Assembly (NCBI GenBank): GCA_035771165.1
Contig: JAWNZC010000421.1
Coordinates: 1,155,001 to 1,219,000 of the forward strand
Direction of reading: 5' to 3'
From: Paragorgia papillata
Taxonomy: Eukaryota > Cnidaria > Anthozoa > Scleralcyonacea > Coralliidae
Length of the DNA: 64,000 nt
Shown: in pieces, positions 1-9,800 of the stretch
How positions within the stretch are numbered: position 1 is the first letter of the stretch
How the letters are laid out: each line of letters starts with the position of its first letter
Made by a program: the position numbers and the translations under genes
Notes under the pieces: generated by a model
Seen by the model: the letters and a program-made list of their open reading frames with translations, nothing else
Database searches by the model: none
What the model was told of the DNA's origin: nothing

Positions 1-369
1 CGAAAAACGCCATTAAGTCACGAGGTCTCCACAGGAAAGAGACCTCTGCCGTGTCAAACCAGTTTTGGAAACAGGTTTGGTACAACACGCATTCTGATTG
101 GCTACTGAGCGTGCTTACGCAATGACCAAACAGTTGTTTACGTGGTGGCGCTAGTGTGTAACAATTAGCGTTCCTGAGCCAGTTGAGACTCTGTAATCCT
201 GTTTTTGCCAGCAGGGAAAGTCACGACACGCACCAATATATATCAAGTCATTTTCAAGTGAAACCGTGTTTACATGCACGAATCTGGTTAGAAACATTTG
301 AGCTGATTCTTGTCTGAATCTCAAGACAATCTACTCAACTTCATTATAAAAGCAAAATAAAAAACTTAC

Positions 370-871
370 TGTGTTGCTCCTCCTTGTGTATTCGTTTTAT
401 GATGGATGTCATTCCATGTTATTTGATTAGAATTCCTGGTTGTTACAGAAGTTCCAATTGTGAACGTAAGCCTTTGTTCAAACGCTCTTTTAAGAAGGCC
501 AAACACCTTATTCCCTTCTGCATTATCTGGTAGAAAACCAGTGCGATTCGTTCCAGAGTATCTCTGTCCGGGATTTGGATGTTCTGGACCCTGTGTTGCA
601 GGTGGAAAATCATAATAAATGACGATAGTTCCCACTCCTTCATACCCAGGAAGACTTGACCGTTGCTTAGCAAATCGCATGCTGCCTTTGGGTTGATTGC
701 CAGTAATTTTACCATACACGGTAAAACAAACAGGGCAAACGTTTCGTCGCTTGAACGCTTCTTCAATACATTCACTACAAAATGTGTGTTTGCATTTAGA
801 AAGCGTTTTAGGGTTTGTCATCTTGTCGAGACAAATGCAGCATTCTTCTGATTCCTCCTTGTTTTTTCCAT
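370..871 (-). CDS. RING-DTC exon of a Deltex (DTX3L-like) gene, second copy; partial gene
   Basis: A single 502 nt exon with a phase-1 acceptor (ending ..gtttgtgatttag, exon from 871) and a phase-2 donor (CA|gtaagt after 370), exactly the size and phases of the same exon in the complete gene at 12337-6869. It encodes a RING finger (C-x2-C near the start, then C-x-H-x2-C-x2-C in KCKHTFCSEC and a final CPVC), followed by a Deltex C-terminal domain with the diagnostic TWNDIHHKT motif. Family knowledge: RING-DTC proteins are E3 ubiquitin ligases, and the DTC domain binds NAD+/ADP-ribose. The short final exon (YGYPDPEYL..) would lie left of base 1. Upstream only a decayed macrodomain exon and a TRIM exon are seen, so the 5' part of this gene is uncertain. 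It may be a leftover of a tandem duplication or be spliced to the TRIM exon at 3958-2764, whose donor is also phase 1. Confidence 0.75.
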
Positions 872-936
872 CTAAATCACAAACAAAACATTTTTTGTGT
901 TATTCTAAAAGTCTTAATGATAATCTTGTATATTTA

Positions 937-1212
937 CCAATTATTCACCGAAGGCGAGGTGAATATCGGTGAATAGTCGATATTATTTATAATATCGGTG
1001 AATAGTCGATATTTAGTATAAATACACATTTTCGTACTTTTAGGAACAGCATTTTCTTTGAAATTGTTAATTTCTTCGACTGTTGCATTGACAAATTGGC
1101 TAGCGGCCATTTTGAATTAACGCTGTTGGCGATTATCGAGAATTAATCCAAAGTAGCTCGACCAATCAGCGCGCGTGATTTTCTATAATCACCTGTGTAT
1201 TTATACTAATAC
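937..1212. repeat. MITE copy (AATTATTCACCG family)
   Basis: Starts with an AATTATTCACCGA..GGTGAATATCGG motif and ends in GATTATAGAAAATCACGCGCGCTGATTGG-type sequence read on the other strand. The same element occurs at 7994-8225 and, inverted, at 24550-24835. It sits immediately upstream of the RING-DTC exon in both tandem copies, so it predates that duplication. It has no coding capacity. Confidence 0.6.
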
Positions 1213-1343
1213 TATTTAGTTTATATTTAGAGCAATGTTACTTAGTATACAATTTTGTTTTTTAGTATATATTTAAATTTATACGACCCCACAAGCTTGT
1301 AGCTTAAATGATTATCGTGGATAAATAAAGGTTATCTTATCTT
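1213..1343 (-). mobile_element. Possible retroelement 3'-end fragment with TTATC tail
   Basis: AT-rich sequence ending in GACCCCACAAGCTTGTAGC, a short spacer, AATAAAGG and a TTATCTTATCTT tail that abuts a broken macrodomain exon. A pentamer TTATC tail is also found on the insert at 54874-55062. The arrangement resembles a truncated non-LTR element 3' end. No reverse transcriptase coding remains, so the class is inferred. Confidence 0.35.
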
Positions 1344-1821
1344 AGCACTGGAATAGCGATAGTTTGTGCTTCATGAAGATTGAACGCAAGCACGAAGCTG
1401 TTGAAACAAGCTTGTCCTGACGCCTGGCGACACTGTTCTCTACGCTAGTCACTCCACACAGGTCCAACAGCGTGAATAATATATCGGCATGGAAGACGTC
1501 CAATATATCGGCATGGAAGACGTCCAGATCCGGTCCAAACCACTTGACCTGGAACAAAGTTTTCCGGATTGCAATTGCTTTGTAATTGCAAAACTATCAT
1601 CTTGGATTTCCATTCCTCCACTTTTTACAATCGCTTCTGCCGTCCACTGTCATGTTTTAGGTACAATCACATCAACGACTTCTTTTGTAAGATCACCTTC
1701 GCAAACCAGAATTTTCGTTCTAGGTGATATAATGTAAGACAGAGGCTTTCGTGGACTTTCATTTCTTTGCATATTATGCGAACTTGAGGGTGAAACTGCA
1801 CACCCGCTTTCCATGAACTTA
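1344..1821 (-). pseudogene. Decayed macrodomain exon (copy of gene B exon 3)
   Basis: Read on the minus strand, this closely follows bases 16785-17256 of the intact macrodomain exon of gene B, including the region for the GDLTKE..IVNPAN motif. It is broken by a 24 bp tandem duplication (1478-1525, ATATATCGGCATGGAAGACG repeated), a deletion of about 19 bp where the intact copy has GTTGATTCGCAGGGTTGAC, and other small indels that destroy the frame. It ends at 1344 against a TTATC-tailed insert and at about 1821 against a dispersed repeat. It was probably left behind by duplication of a macro-RING-DTC gene. Confidence 0.75.
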
Positions 1822-1838
1822 ACAGCTTTAAGACAAAT

Positions 1839-2060
1839 AAGTAATTACTCGGGCTACCTGTGGTAGCCAAGTCTAAGGTTTCGGTGTTTTTGTTATTTTT
1901 TGGGGCCCAACAGGCTTTGCGAAACTGAGGCATGACTATATCTATGCATGTCCTTGGAAGTGTTTGAAGTCAGTTATGTGGCTGGGAAGTATCTTGTTAC
2001 ATGTAATAGAAGAACAGTCATGTGGCTGACAACTGTTTAATTAAATATGCTCACTACGCT
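1839..2060. repeat. Dispersed repeat (TACTCGGGCTACC family)
   Basis: Contains TACTCGGGCTACCTGTGG, then AAGTCTAAGGTTTCGG, CAGGCTTTGCGAAACTGA and later TTTGAAGTCAGT and GTGGCTGACAACTG. The same ordered motifs recur at 5313-5640 and, inverted, around 21300-21645, so this is a non-coding element family. Bases 2061-2380 show nothing else I can support. Confidence 0.5.
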
Positions 2061-2380
2061 TACAACTGCAGACATTGATGGTCGTAAATCTACACTAAAA
2101 TATGCTGGCAGAGCTATTTATATTTCGATCTGGGTTAATATTCCGCTGTCTCGATCAAGACAAACTGATTATAAACGATACGGATTTATATGATTTATTG
2201 AATTTTAATACTGAAAAGTATTACTCGTGCTCACAATCTGATAACCTGCTGACTATTGGAAACTATCTGCAAGCTAGATGAGTGAGACATAAACAACGTT
2301 GAAAACAGAATTGACAACTTACAAAAGACGGGTGTATATGCTGTGTTTACATTCCCTGCTGATTCTGCTGAAGAGACTTA

Positions 2381-2387
2381 AATAAAA

Positions 2388-2442
<55 letters not shown>

Positions 2443-2477
2443 ATTAAATAAATAAATAAATAAATGAATGAATGAAT
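2381..2477. repeat. (AATA)n / (AATG)n microsatellite
   Basis: An uninterrupted run of AATA units passing into AATG units. It explains the YLFIYLF-type antisense reading frames here, which are not genes. The flanks up to 2763 hold no recognisable gene. Confidence 0.95.
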
Positions 2478-2763
2478 ACATACACACATACATACACACC
2501 GCAAATAAAGCTGAGAAGAGAAAATACAAAGAACTCTCAGAATAGTACAGAATGTAAACATATATTAATTACTATTTAAAGTCGAAATATATACTGTAGT
2601 AAGGTTAGATATACTGCCGAAACAGAGAACGTAGGAGTTTAACGTTTCGATCGAAGGCCCAGAGAGAAACGTAAAGAGTGTAAACAAACAACGAGCTTAT
2701 ATATGTTGCAACACACACTCGTTCTTATGTTTTTCAATTATAATAATGTATATATTTACTTAC

Positions 2764-3958
2764 CGTTCAAACCATCATCATACGATATTCTCAACGTTTT
2801 GTCTATCTTTCTTAGGATGGTCTTGTTCCTGTCTTCAACCTTACCCATTTCTGCACAAACTAATTTACCAACTGTCATTATGTTCATCGGACCATATTTG
2901 TAACAGATTTCATCATCACCATTAGGTTCCATAGTCTTCGGAATCTCCTTCTGCACCTTTTCAATGTTTTCTTTCATCATCTTTGCAGACGATAAGATTT
3001 CTTCGTCTGTTCCTTTCCTCAGGATCTCCTTTGAAAGATTGACACAGCTTTCAAGCTTTTCGATATAAGCTTGAAATTCTACTTTCTGCTTCGCTAAGGA
3101 ATCGTGCTTGCGGCTGTAGATTCCATCGACTTGGTTGATTAGATCTTGAGCTTTCTTGTTTAGTTGTCTTGTCACTGCTTTCAGTATAATGTCTCTACGG
3201 GCATTGATATCTAGCTTAACTCGTTCCTTGACCTTTGCCAGAGACTGAGTAACATCTGTTACCCTTATCAGTGCTTGGTTGCTTTGCTTCAATTTATTCT
3301 CAAGTGATGGGCAGCTTTCAGCCAAGAGTTGCTTTTGTTTCTCAGCCACTTTATCGACTGGCAGCCAAGAATGCTTGGGTTTCTCATGGCTAAAATCCGT
3401 GCAGTCTCGACAAATAAGCTCCTCGCATGTTTCACAATAAAACTTCAGTGTCTTCTTATGTTCTTGGCAGTGTAGCTTTCGTCTGATCTTTCTTTGATTC
3501 TCCGGTTTCACTAACTCGTCCATAGAAAGTATCGAATGATTGACGAAGCCACGATATTTGTTGTGGTCAGTGAGACATTCTTGACATAAAAATACTTCAC
3601 AGTCCACGCAACGACCGACTGAAGATTTTTGGCAATGAGAACATGGAACGCCTTTTACTCGATCTTGAACAGCCATGACCTCCAACATATTGAAGATAAA
3701 ATGGTTGGGTGTCATGTCTGCTACTTCTTCTCCGGGATTCAAAGTAAACAGGCTACGGCAGTTCGGGCAGTTGAAGTTATTTATCTGTCGCCCAACTGCT
3801 TTCTCACGATGATTCTTTACAAATCTTTCCAGGCAAGACATACAATAGGAATGAAAGCAAGGCAATGTTCGGGGGTCTTTCACTATCCCGAAACATATCG
3901 AACATTTAACAAGATCTTCTAGTTTACCAATCGAGACAGCTTCTAAAGAACACGCCAT
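2764..3958 (-). CDS. TRIM-type E3 ligase exon (RING, two B-boxes, coiled coil)
   Basis: Starts at ATG 3958 (MACSLEAVSIGKLEDLVKCS). It encodes a RING finger (about residues 19-75, CSICFGIVKDPRTLPCFHSY..CPNC), B-box 1 (about 105-145, CSHCQ..CVDCEVFLCQEC), B-box 2 (about 160-205, LHCQEHKKTLKFYC..CRDC) and a coiled coil (about 210-330). There is no NHL, filamin or SPRY domain in the exon. Family role: ubiquitin ligase, commonly in innate immunity. Reading through gives 400 residues, but two codons before the stop is a strong phase-1 donor, AACG|gtaagtaaat. The exon therefore probably splices onward to another phase-1 acceptor. On this strand the next clean one I see is the RING-DTC exon at 871. 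It is the most divergent of the four full TRIM copies in the window. Confidence 0.8.
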
Positions 3959-4591
3959 TCGATCGAGAAGATATATATTTTATATAATTCTAGATCAAAT
4001 CTTACTGCCAAACTGTTTCACAACTGCAATGAATAAATGATATAGGTGTTGCAAAGACGACAAAAGCATTACGACATACATTGCTCCTGCACTGCTTCCG
4101 AGAAGACGAGTTCCTGGTATATGTGGCAACATGGCAACATGCTGTTTATATAAATCATCGCCTAAACGCCCAAAACCTTATCGATGAGCTACTGAACCTA
4201 ATTAAACCTGATCAATCCAGCTCAGTGTCCGTCAGGGAATGGATATCCAGTTTCTTCACAACACAGAAACATCAAAACAAAGATCGGCAACAACGTTTTA
4301 TACCTCGAGCACTCGTTTGTGGCTTAGGCCATAGATTAGCCAGATTTTTAAAATTTTACTTAATTTTTTTTGTCATCTTTAATCAATTTGTATAAAGAGG
4401 TCTCAAAATTGAAAGAAATGTGAAATTTGATATCTTGTCATTACAAAAATGCAATACACCAAACAGCCAGTTTGTCTGCTTTCGTTTTTTTGTTTTAATA
4501 TTTGTGGTTAAATTTTAAAAACACCCCAAAGTGAACGCAACCTCAACGACAGATGTCAGTTGAGCAGTAAGTCCTTAGGAAAAATATTTAA
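3959..4591. other. Spacer upstream of the minus-strand TRIM exon
   Basis: The bases before the TRIM ATG should include its promoter, but I see no clear TATA or IRF-type site. A 104-codon reading frame on the plus strand (4081-4395) begins at TTG and shows no family I recognise; I do not call it a gene. Confidence 0.4.
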
Positions 4592-4910
4592 CAAGAGGAC
4601 ACTCAGAGACGGCATATTACCCCCGCCAGCAGGCTATTGGAGATGTTTTTAAAAAAGAAAACGATCCACACATGTAATGTATACACGGGCAATCTTGTGG
4701 TCAGATTGTTATTAATTTCTCATCCAAATTTCATCCAAATTCAACTAAAATTAAAAGGGTTGGTCCTTGGTCTATGATCAATCTTTCCACAAACTTTCAT
4801 AAAAATCTGTGCAGTATTTTGTAAGATATCCTGGTGACAGACTGACCAGACAGACCAGATAGACACGACAGACCAGATAGACACGACAGACCAGATAGAC
4901 ACGACAGACC

Positions 4911-4943
<33 letters not shown>

Positions 4944-4950
4944 GGCAGGC

Positions 4951-5043
<93 letters not shown>

Positions 5044-5066
5044 TGAGAACATAACCTCCTAGCAAA
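4592..5066. repeat. Dispersed element carrying an internal (CAGA)n array
   Basis: Begins AACAAGAGG(G)CACTC.. and contains TTGTGGTCAGATT, TTAATTTCTCATCCAAA, CACAAACTTTCA, GATATCCTGGTGACAG, then a tetranucleotide CAGA array (about 4903-5043), and ends AACATAACCTCCTAGC. The same order of motifs is found at 12636-13023, with a CAAA array in place of CAGA. The microsatellite is thus an internal part of a mobile repeat. The PVCLSVCLSVCL-type frames are repeat artefacts. Confidence 0.7.
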
Positions 5067-5345
5067 AGGTTGTTTACATAAACTGGGCTAGCCTAGCTAG
5101 CTAACGGGGCGAGTTCGTGTCACGAAATTCCATTCTCGGCCGCAAGAGGAATCGACGTTTGGATTTGTTCCCATATTAAAACTAAACTATTTCTGTTTTG
5201 TAAATTTAGTTTATGTTATGAGTTTCAAAACCACAGTATACGATCTTAATCAGACAAGTCAGCATCCTACTGCATGTCTATCCTGTGTATTTTTGAATTT
5301 CACTTTGTTTTTACTCGGGCTACTACCTATGGTAGACCGAGTCTA

Positions 5346-5505
5346 GGGGCGCTTTCCAATTGACAAGGTTAGACCGGTCAGTCCGGCCAGAATGGACTTG
5401 CTTTTGATTAGGACCAAATTTCCCAGTCTGACCGTCCTAAGTCTCAAACGAATCGTGTTCCATTTAACCGGACTGACCGGTCTAACCGTGTAAATGGAAA
5501 GCCCC
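5346..5505. mobile_element. MITE with CTA flanks, nested in a dispersed repeat
   Basis: Terminal inverted repeats GGGGCGCTTTCCA.. and ..TGGAAAGCCCC, with inner inverted arms GGTTAGACCGGTCAGTCCGG and CCGGACTGACCGGTCTAACC. CTA lies on each side (5343-5345 and 5506-5508), consistent with a 3 bp target duplication. It interrupts a copy of the TACTCGGGCTACC repeat (5313-5640) at AGTCTA|AG. Confidence 0.75.
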
Positions 5506-5685
5506 CTAAGTTTCGGCTCCGTTTTGTCTATCAGGCTTTGCGCCACTGATGCGTGCTAAATTTACTGATGTCTGATCAAGTTGTTTGTAAGAACGTCTGC
5601 GAAGGAAACTAGTTGTTTGAAGTCAAGTGTTCTTGTTCGTTTTCTAAATCATAATAAATGACAGCACTGTACCTCTATTTACATG

Positions 5686-5758
5686 CATCTATAAAAATAT
5701 AGAGCGAGCGTTCTCTTGGTACTTCTTATATATTTGTGGTCTAGTGAGAATTTAAATT
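5686..5758. repeat. 73 bp direct repeat, left copy
   Basis: Begins CATCTATAAAAATATAGAGC and ends GAATTTAAATT. The identical 73 bp occur at 6410-6482. The two copies bracket a TRIM fragment. Confidence 0.9.
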
Positions 5759-6409
5759 CTCGTTTAGTTGTCTTGTCACTGCTTTCAGTATGGTGTCTCT
5801 ACGGGCATTGATGTCTAGCTTAACTCGTTCCTTGACCATTGCCAGAGACTGAGTAACATCTGTTACCCTTATCAGTGCTTGGTTGCCTTGCTTCAATTTA
5901 TTCTCAAGCGATGTGCAGCTTTCAGCCAAGAGTTGCTTTTGTTTCTCAGCCACTTTATCGACTGGCAGCCAAGAATGCTTGGGTTTCTCATGGCTAAAAT
6001 CCGTGCAGTCTCGACAAATAAGCTCCTCGCATGTTTCACAATAAAACTTCAGTGTCTTCTTATGTTCTTGGCAGTGTAGCTTTCGTCTGATCTTTCTTTG
6101 ATTCTCCGGTTTCGCTAACTCGTCCATCGAAAGTATCGAATGATTGACGAAGCCACGATATTTGTTGTGGTCAGTGAGACATTCTTGACATAAAAATACT
6201 TCACAGTCCACGCAACGACCGACTGAAGATTTTTGGCAATGAGAACATGGAACGCCTTTTACTCGATCTTGAACAGCCATGACCTCCAACATATTGAAGA
6301 TAAAATGGTTGGGTGTCATGTCTGCTACTTCTTCTCCGGGATTCAAAGTAAACTGGCTACGGCAGTTCGGGCAGTTGAAGTTATTTATCTGAAGTTATTT
6401 ATAGTTATT
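5759..6409 (-). pseudogene. Internal TRIM fragment between direct repeats
   Basis: A piece of the TRIM exon corresponding to about residues 64-265 of the intact copy at 3958-2764: the end of the RING (CPNCRSQF), both B-boxes and the first part of the coiled coil, nearly identical in sequence. It has no start and no natural end, and is cut at both sides exactly where 73 bp direct repeats begin. The open frame (6346-5741) survives only because the duplication is recent. Confidence 0.85.
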
Positions 6410-6482
6410 CATCTATAAAAATATAGAGCGAGCGTTCTCTTGGTACTTCTTATATATTTGTGGTCTAGTGAGAATTTAAATT
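6410..6482. repeat. 73 bp direct repeat, right copy
   Basis: Identical to 5686-5758. Downstream, 6483-6868 is AT-rich and holds no gene I can recognise other than the 3' flank of gene A. Confidence 0.9.
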
Positions 6483-6868
6483 ATTTCGGTTCTTAAATAG
6501 GTTCTACAGTACCTATACTCTACACTGGTTAATAACTGTTACAGTATATAATTTGTGTACACTATATCAGATTTCTATATTGAAATAAAGAACCTCTGCA
6601 CAGTCTGGTTGTCATTATAGAAACAGTTACGTTTTCTAGTTTTTCCTGATTTTCCAAAAAGAACCTGTTCCAGCTTTTAGGCTCAACAGGTTCTTATATA
6701 ATGGAGTTTAAATGACAAAATTTTAGGCTACATATTCTTAATCACTAGGTTTTACTGTATTTCGTTTGGTAACCCTTCTTACATCAATCAATCGTCATGC
6801 TGTACCAATATGACCGTCACAACATCACATTAACTATAAACGTGCTATATAAAATTCACAATCTGAAC

Positions 6869-9800
6869 TCATTGAATTCCTTTCGCTGCAAGCTCATCTT
6901 GCACTCTTCGTAGGTACTCAGGATCAGGATATCCATAGCTAATAAATAAAAAAACAAAATATATAATTGATTTTCAAAATCAATAAAGTAGTATAGGCGC
7001 CGAGATATTTAGGCCCCGTTTACACGAAGCGGATGGTTCGAAAAACGCCATTAAGTCACGAGGTCTCCACAGGAAAGAGACCTCTACCGTCTATGATCTT
7101 GGGCGTGTCAAACCAGTGTTGGAAACAGGTTTGGTACAACACGCATTCTGATTGGCTACTGAGCGTACTTACGCAATGACCAAACAGTTGTTTACGTGGT
7201 GGAGCTAGTGTGTAACAATTAGCGTTCCTGAGCCAGTTGAGATTCTGTAATCCTGTTTTTGCCAGCAGGAAAGTCACGACATGCACCAATATATATCAAG
7301 TCATTTTCAAGTGAAACCGTGTTTACATGCACGAATCTGGTTAGAAACATTTGAGCCGATTCTTGTCTGAATCTCAAGACAATCTACTCAACTTCATTAT
7401 AAAAGCAAAATAAAAAACTTACTGTGTTGCTCCTCCGTGTGTATTCGTTTTATGATGGATGTCATTCCATGTTATTTGATTAGAACTCCTGGTTGTTACA
7501 GAAGTTCCAATTGTGAACGTAAGCTTTTGTTCAAACGCTCTCCTAAGAAGGCCGAGCACTTTATTCCCTTCTGCATTATCTGGTAGGTAAGCACTGCGCT
7601 TCGTTCCAGAGTACTTCTGACCGGGGTTAGGATGTTCTGGACCCTGTGTTCCAGGTAGAAAATCATAATAAATGACGATACTTCCTACTCCTTCGTATCC
7701 AGGAAGACTTGACCGTTGCTTAAAGAACTGCATAGTGCCTTCGGGTTGATTGCCAGTAATTTTACCATACACGGTAAAACAAACAGGGCAAACGCTTCGT
7801 CGCTTGAACGCTTCTTCAATACATTCACTACAAAATGTGTGTTTGCATTTAGAAAGCGTTTTAGGGTTTGTCATCTTGTCGAGACAAATGCAGCATTCTT
7901 CTGATTCCTCCTTGTTTTTTCCATCTAAATCACAAACAAAACATTTTTTGTGTTATTCTAAAAGTCTTAATGATAATCTTGTATATTTAACCATTATTCA
8001 CCGAAGGCGAGGTGAATATCGGTGAATAGTCGAGGTTTTAGTATAAATACACATTTTCGTACTTTTAGGAACAGCATTTTCTTTGAAATTGTTAATTTCC
8101 TCGACTGTTGCATTGACAAATTGGCTAGCGGCCATTTTGAATTAACGCTGTTGGTGATTATCGAGAATTAGTCCGAAGTAGCTCGACCAATCAGCACGCG
8201 CGATTTTCTATAATCACCTGTGTATTTTTACTAAAAAGAAATAGCATTACTCACCATTTTTAAAGGATCGGTCATTGCCAGATAGTGGATGCTGATTCCG
8301 GCTGCCGTTTGCCATAGAATTCTGGCCTGGAAAATTGTTGTGAAGTGTCAGACTTGATTGATGATGCTGGTCATTTTCCCCCGCACCTGGCTGAGAACCT
8401 GCACCTTGATATCCCTGTCTCGTGGTGTCAGCGTAAGATTTCTTCTTTTCCGGTTGGTTCCATTGTTCTATGAATTTCGAACACTACAGTAAACTTTCAT
8501 TGCATGTTATATTTAGTATATATAGGTTAGTTACCATAGAGATCATATAAATACTAGAGGGGGCATTGGCGGGAAAATTTGGTAACCACATGGCAGCCGC
8601 CATTACCTATGATATTTCAGTCATTTGGTTAGCAAATGTACTAGACCCAGTCCTTTGCCAACCAACGCGCCTAATGTTTGCCTCCAAAAAATCCAAGATG
8701 GCGGCGTTCAATTGGTTACCCGCGGTTGACCGCTGAAATTAAGATAGGATGCCCCCTCTAGTATTTATATGATCTCTATGTTAGTTACCTCAAAGTCGGT
8801 AACTAAGCTAAAGTTAGTCACCTCGACCCGATAAATTTTGTAGAAAGATCCATACGCTTTCCGCAGTGCGTTGCACTGCGGTCGTCGATTAATTTCCAAG
8901 ACATGAAATTCCGCGAATTAAAGGTACAGTAATTGCTGTTATGCATAAGTTAATCTGTCGTAATCTTAATAATCAATCGAGGTTTTTATCTCTTTGGAGT
9001 AGATCGAAGCTTTAGCGAATTATTTGCTTGATTAGTTTTTTATTCTATTTGTTTGATTTAGTCGTTTTTATCTATCTATACATGCAGTGTTATGCCTTCC
9101 GATAAAGCTAAAGTCGGGAGAGGATTATTACCCCTGCACGGAGTTTCGCTGAAGTTATTTGCTAAGCAAATGCTCTCTCTGTTTATTACGTATACAATCC
9201 GATCCAATGCATGCGAGGACTTTATAGTAAAACAGGAAGCACTTTTATGCCATCATAGTCAATAAAGTATATATTGTCTGGAAACTCGGCAAACTTCAAA
9301 GTGGTTAACAAATAAGCTATGGTTTATGTTCAACCGTACCTTGCACCGTGCACATCCTTTGTTTTAGGTTTAATATTTAAATAGCACGGTTGAGTGATTG
9401 AATTGAAACGTTGCTGTTGGATAATTCCTTCATTACACTAAAATACAATGGGTTCGGTGACCGTGCACAAAAATGCATAAAGGAAAACAAAAAGATAGAA
9501 CAAAGACTTTAGCTGAGTTTCCAGACGATATTTTTAATGACTATGATACCATTTACACAGATTTGTTTGGGTCAATCATGCATAATAGGTGGTGTGAAAA
9601 CAGTCGCCTAAGATTATAAGACAAAGCAATTTCCACCATGTTGGAAGAAATTATAATTGCAGATGATGAATAGCTTTTGTCAAATTCACCCAACATGGCG
9701 ACAATGACGTGAAACAATGGTGGTGCACACCAGCATGCAATAAAGAAAACGCTGCGCATTACGGTAAGTGCGTATGGGTTTTAACTCTCTATAATTTATA

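Noticed and set aside
4081..4395. 104-codon plus-strand frame upstream of the TRIM exon
   Set aside because: Starts at TTG, no recognisable family, no splice or homologous copy in the window. Composition is not clearly coding.
4741..5065. PVCLSVCLSVCL antisense frames
   Set aside because: (CAGA)n microsatellite.
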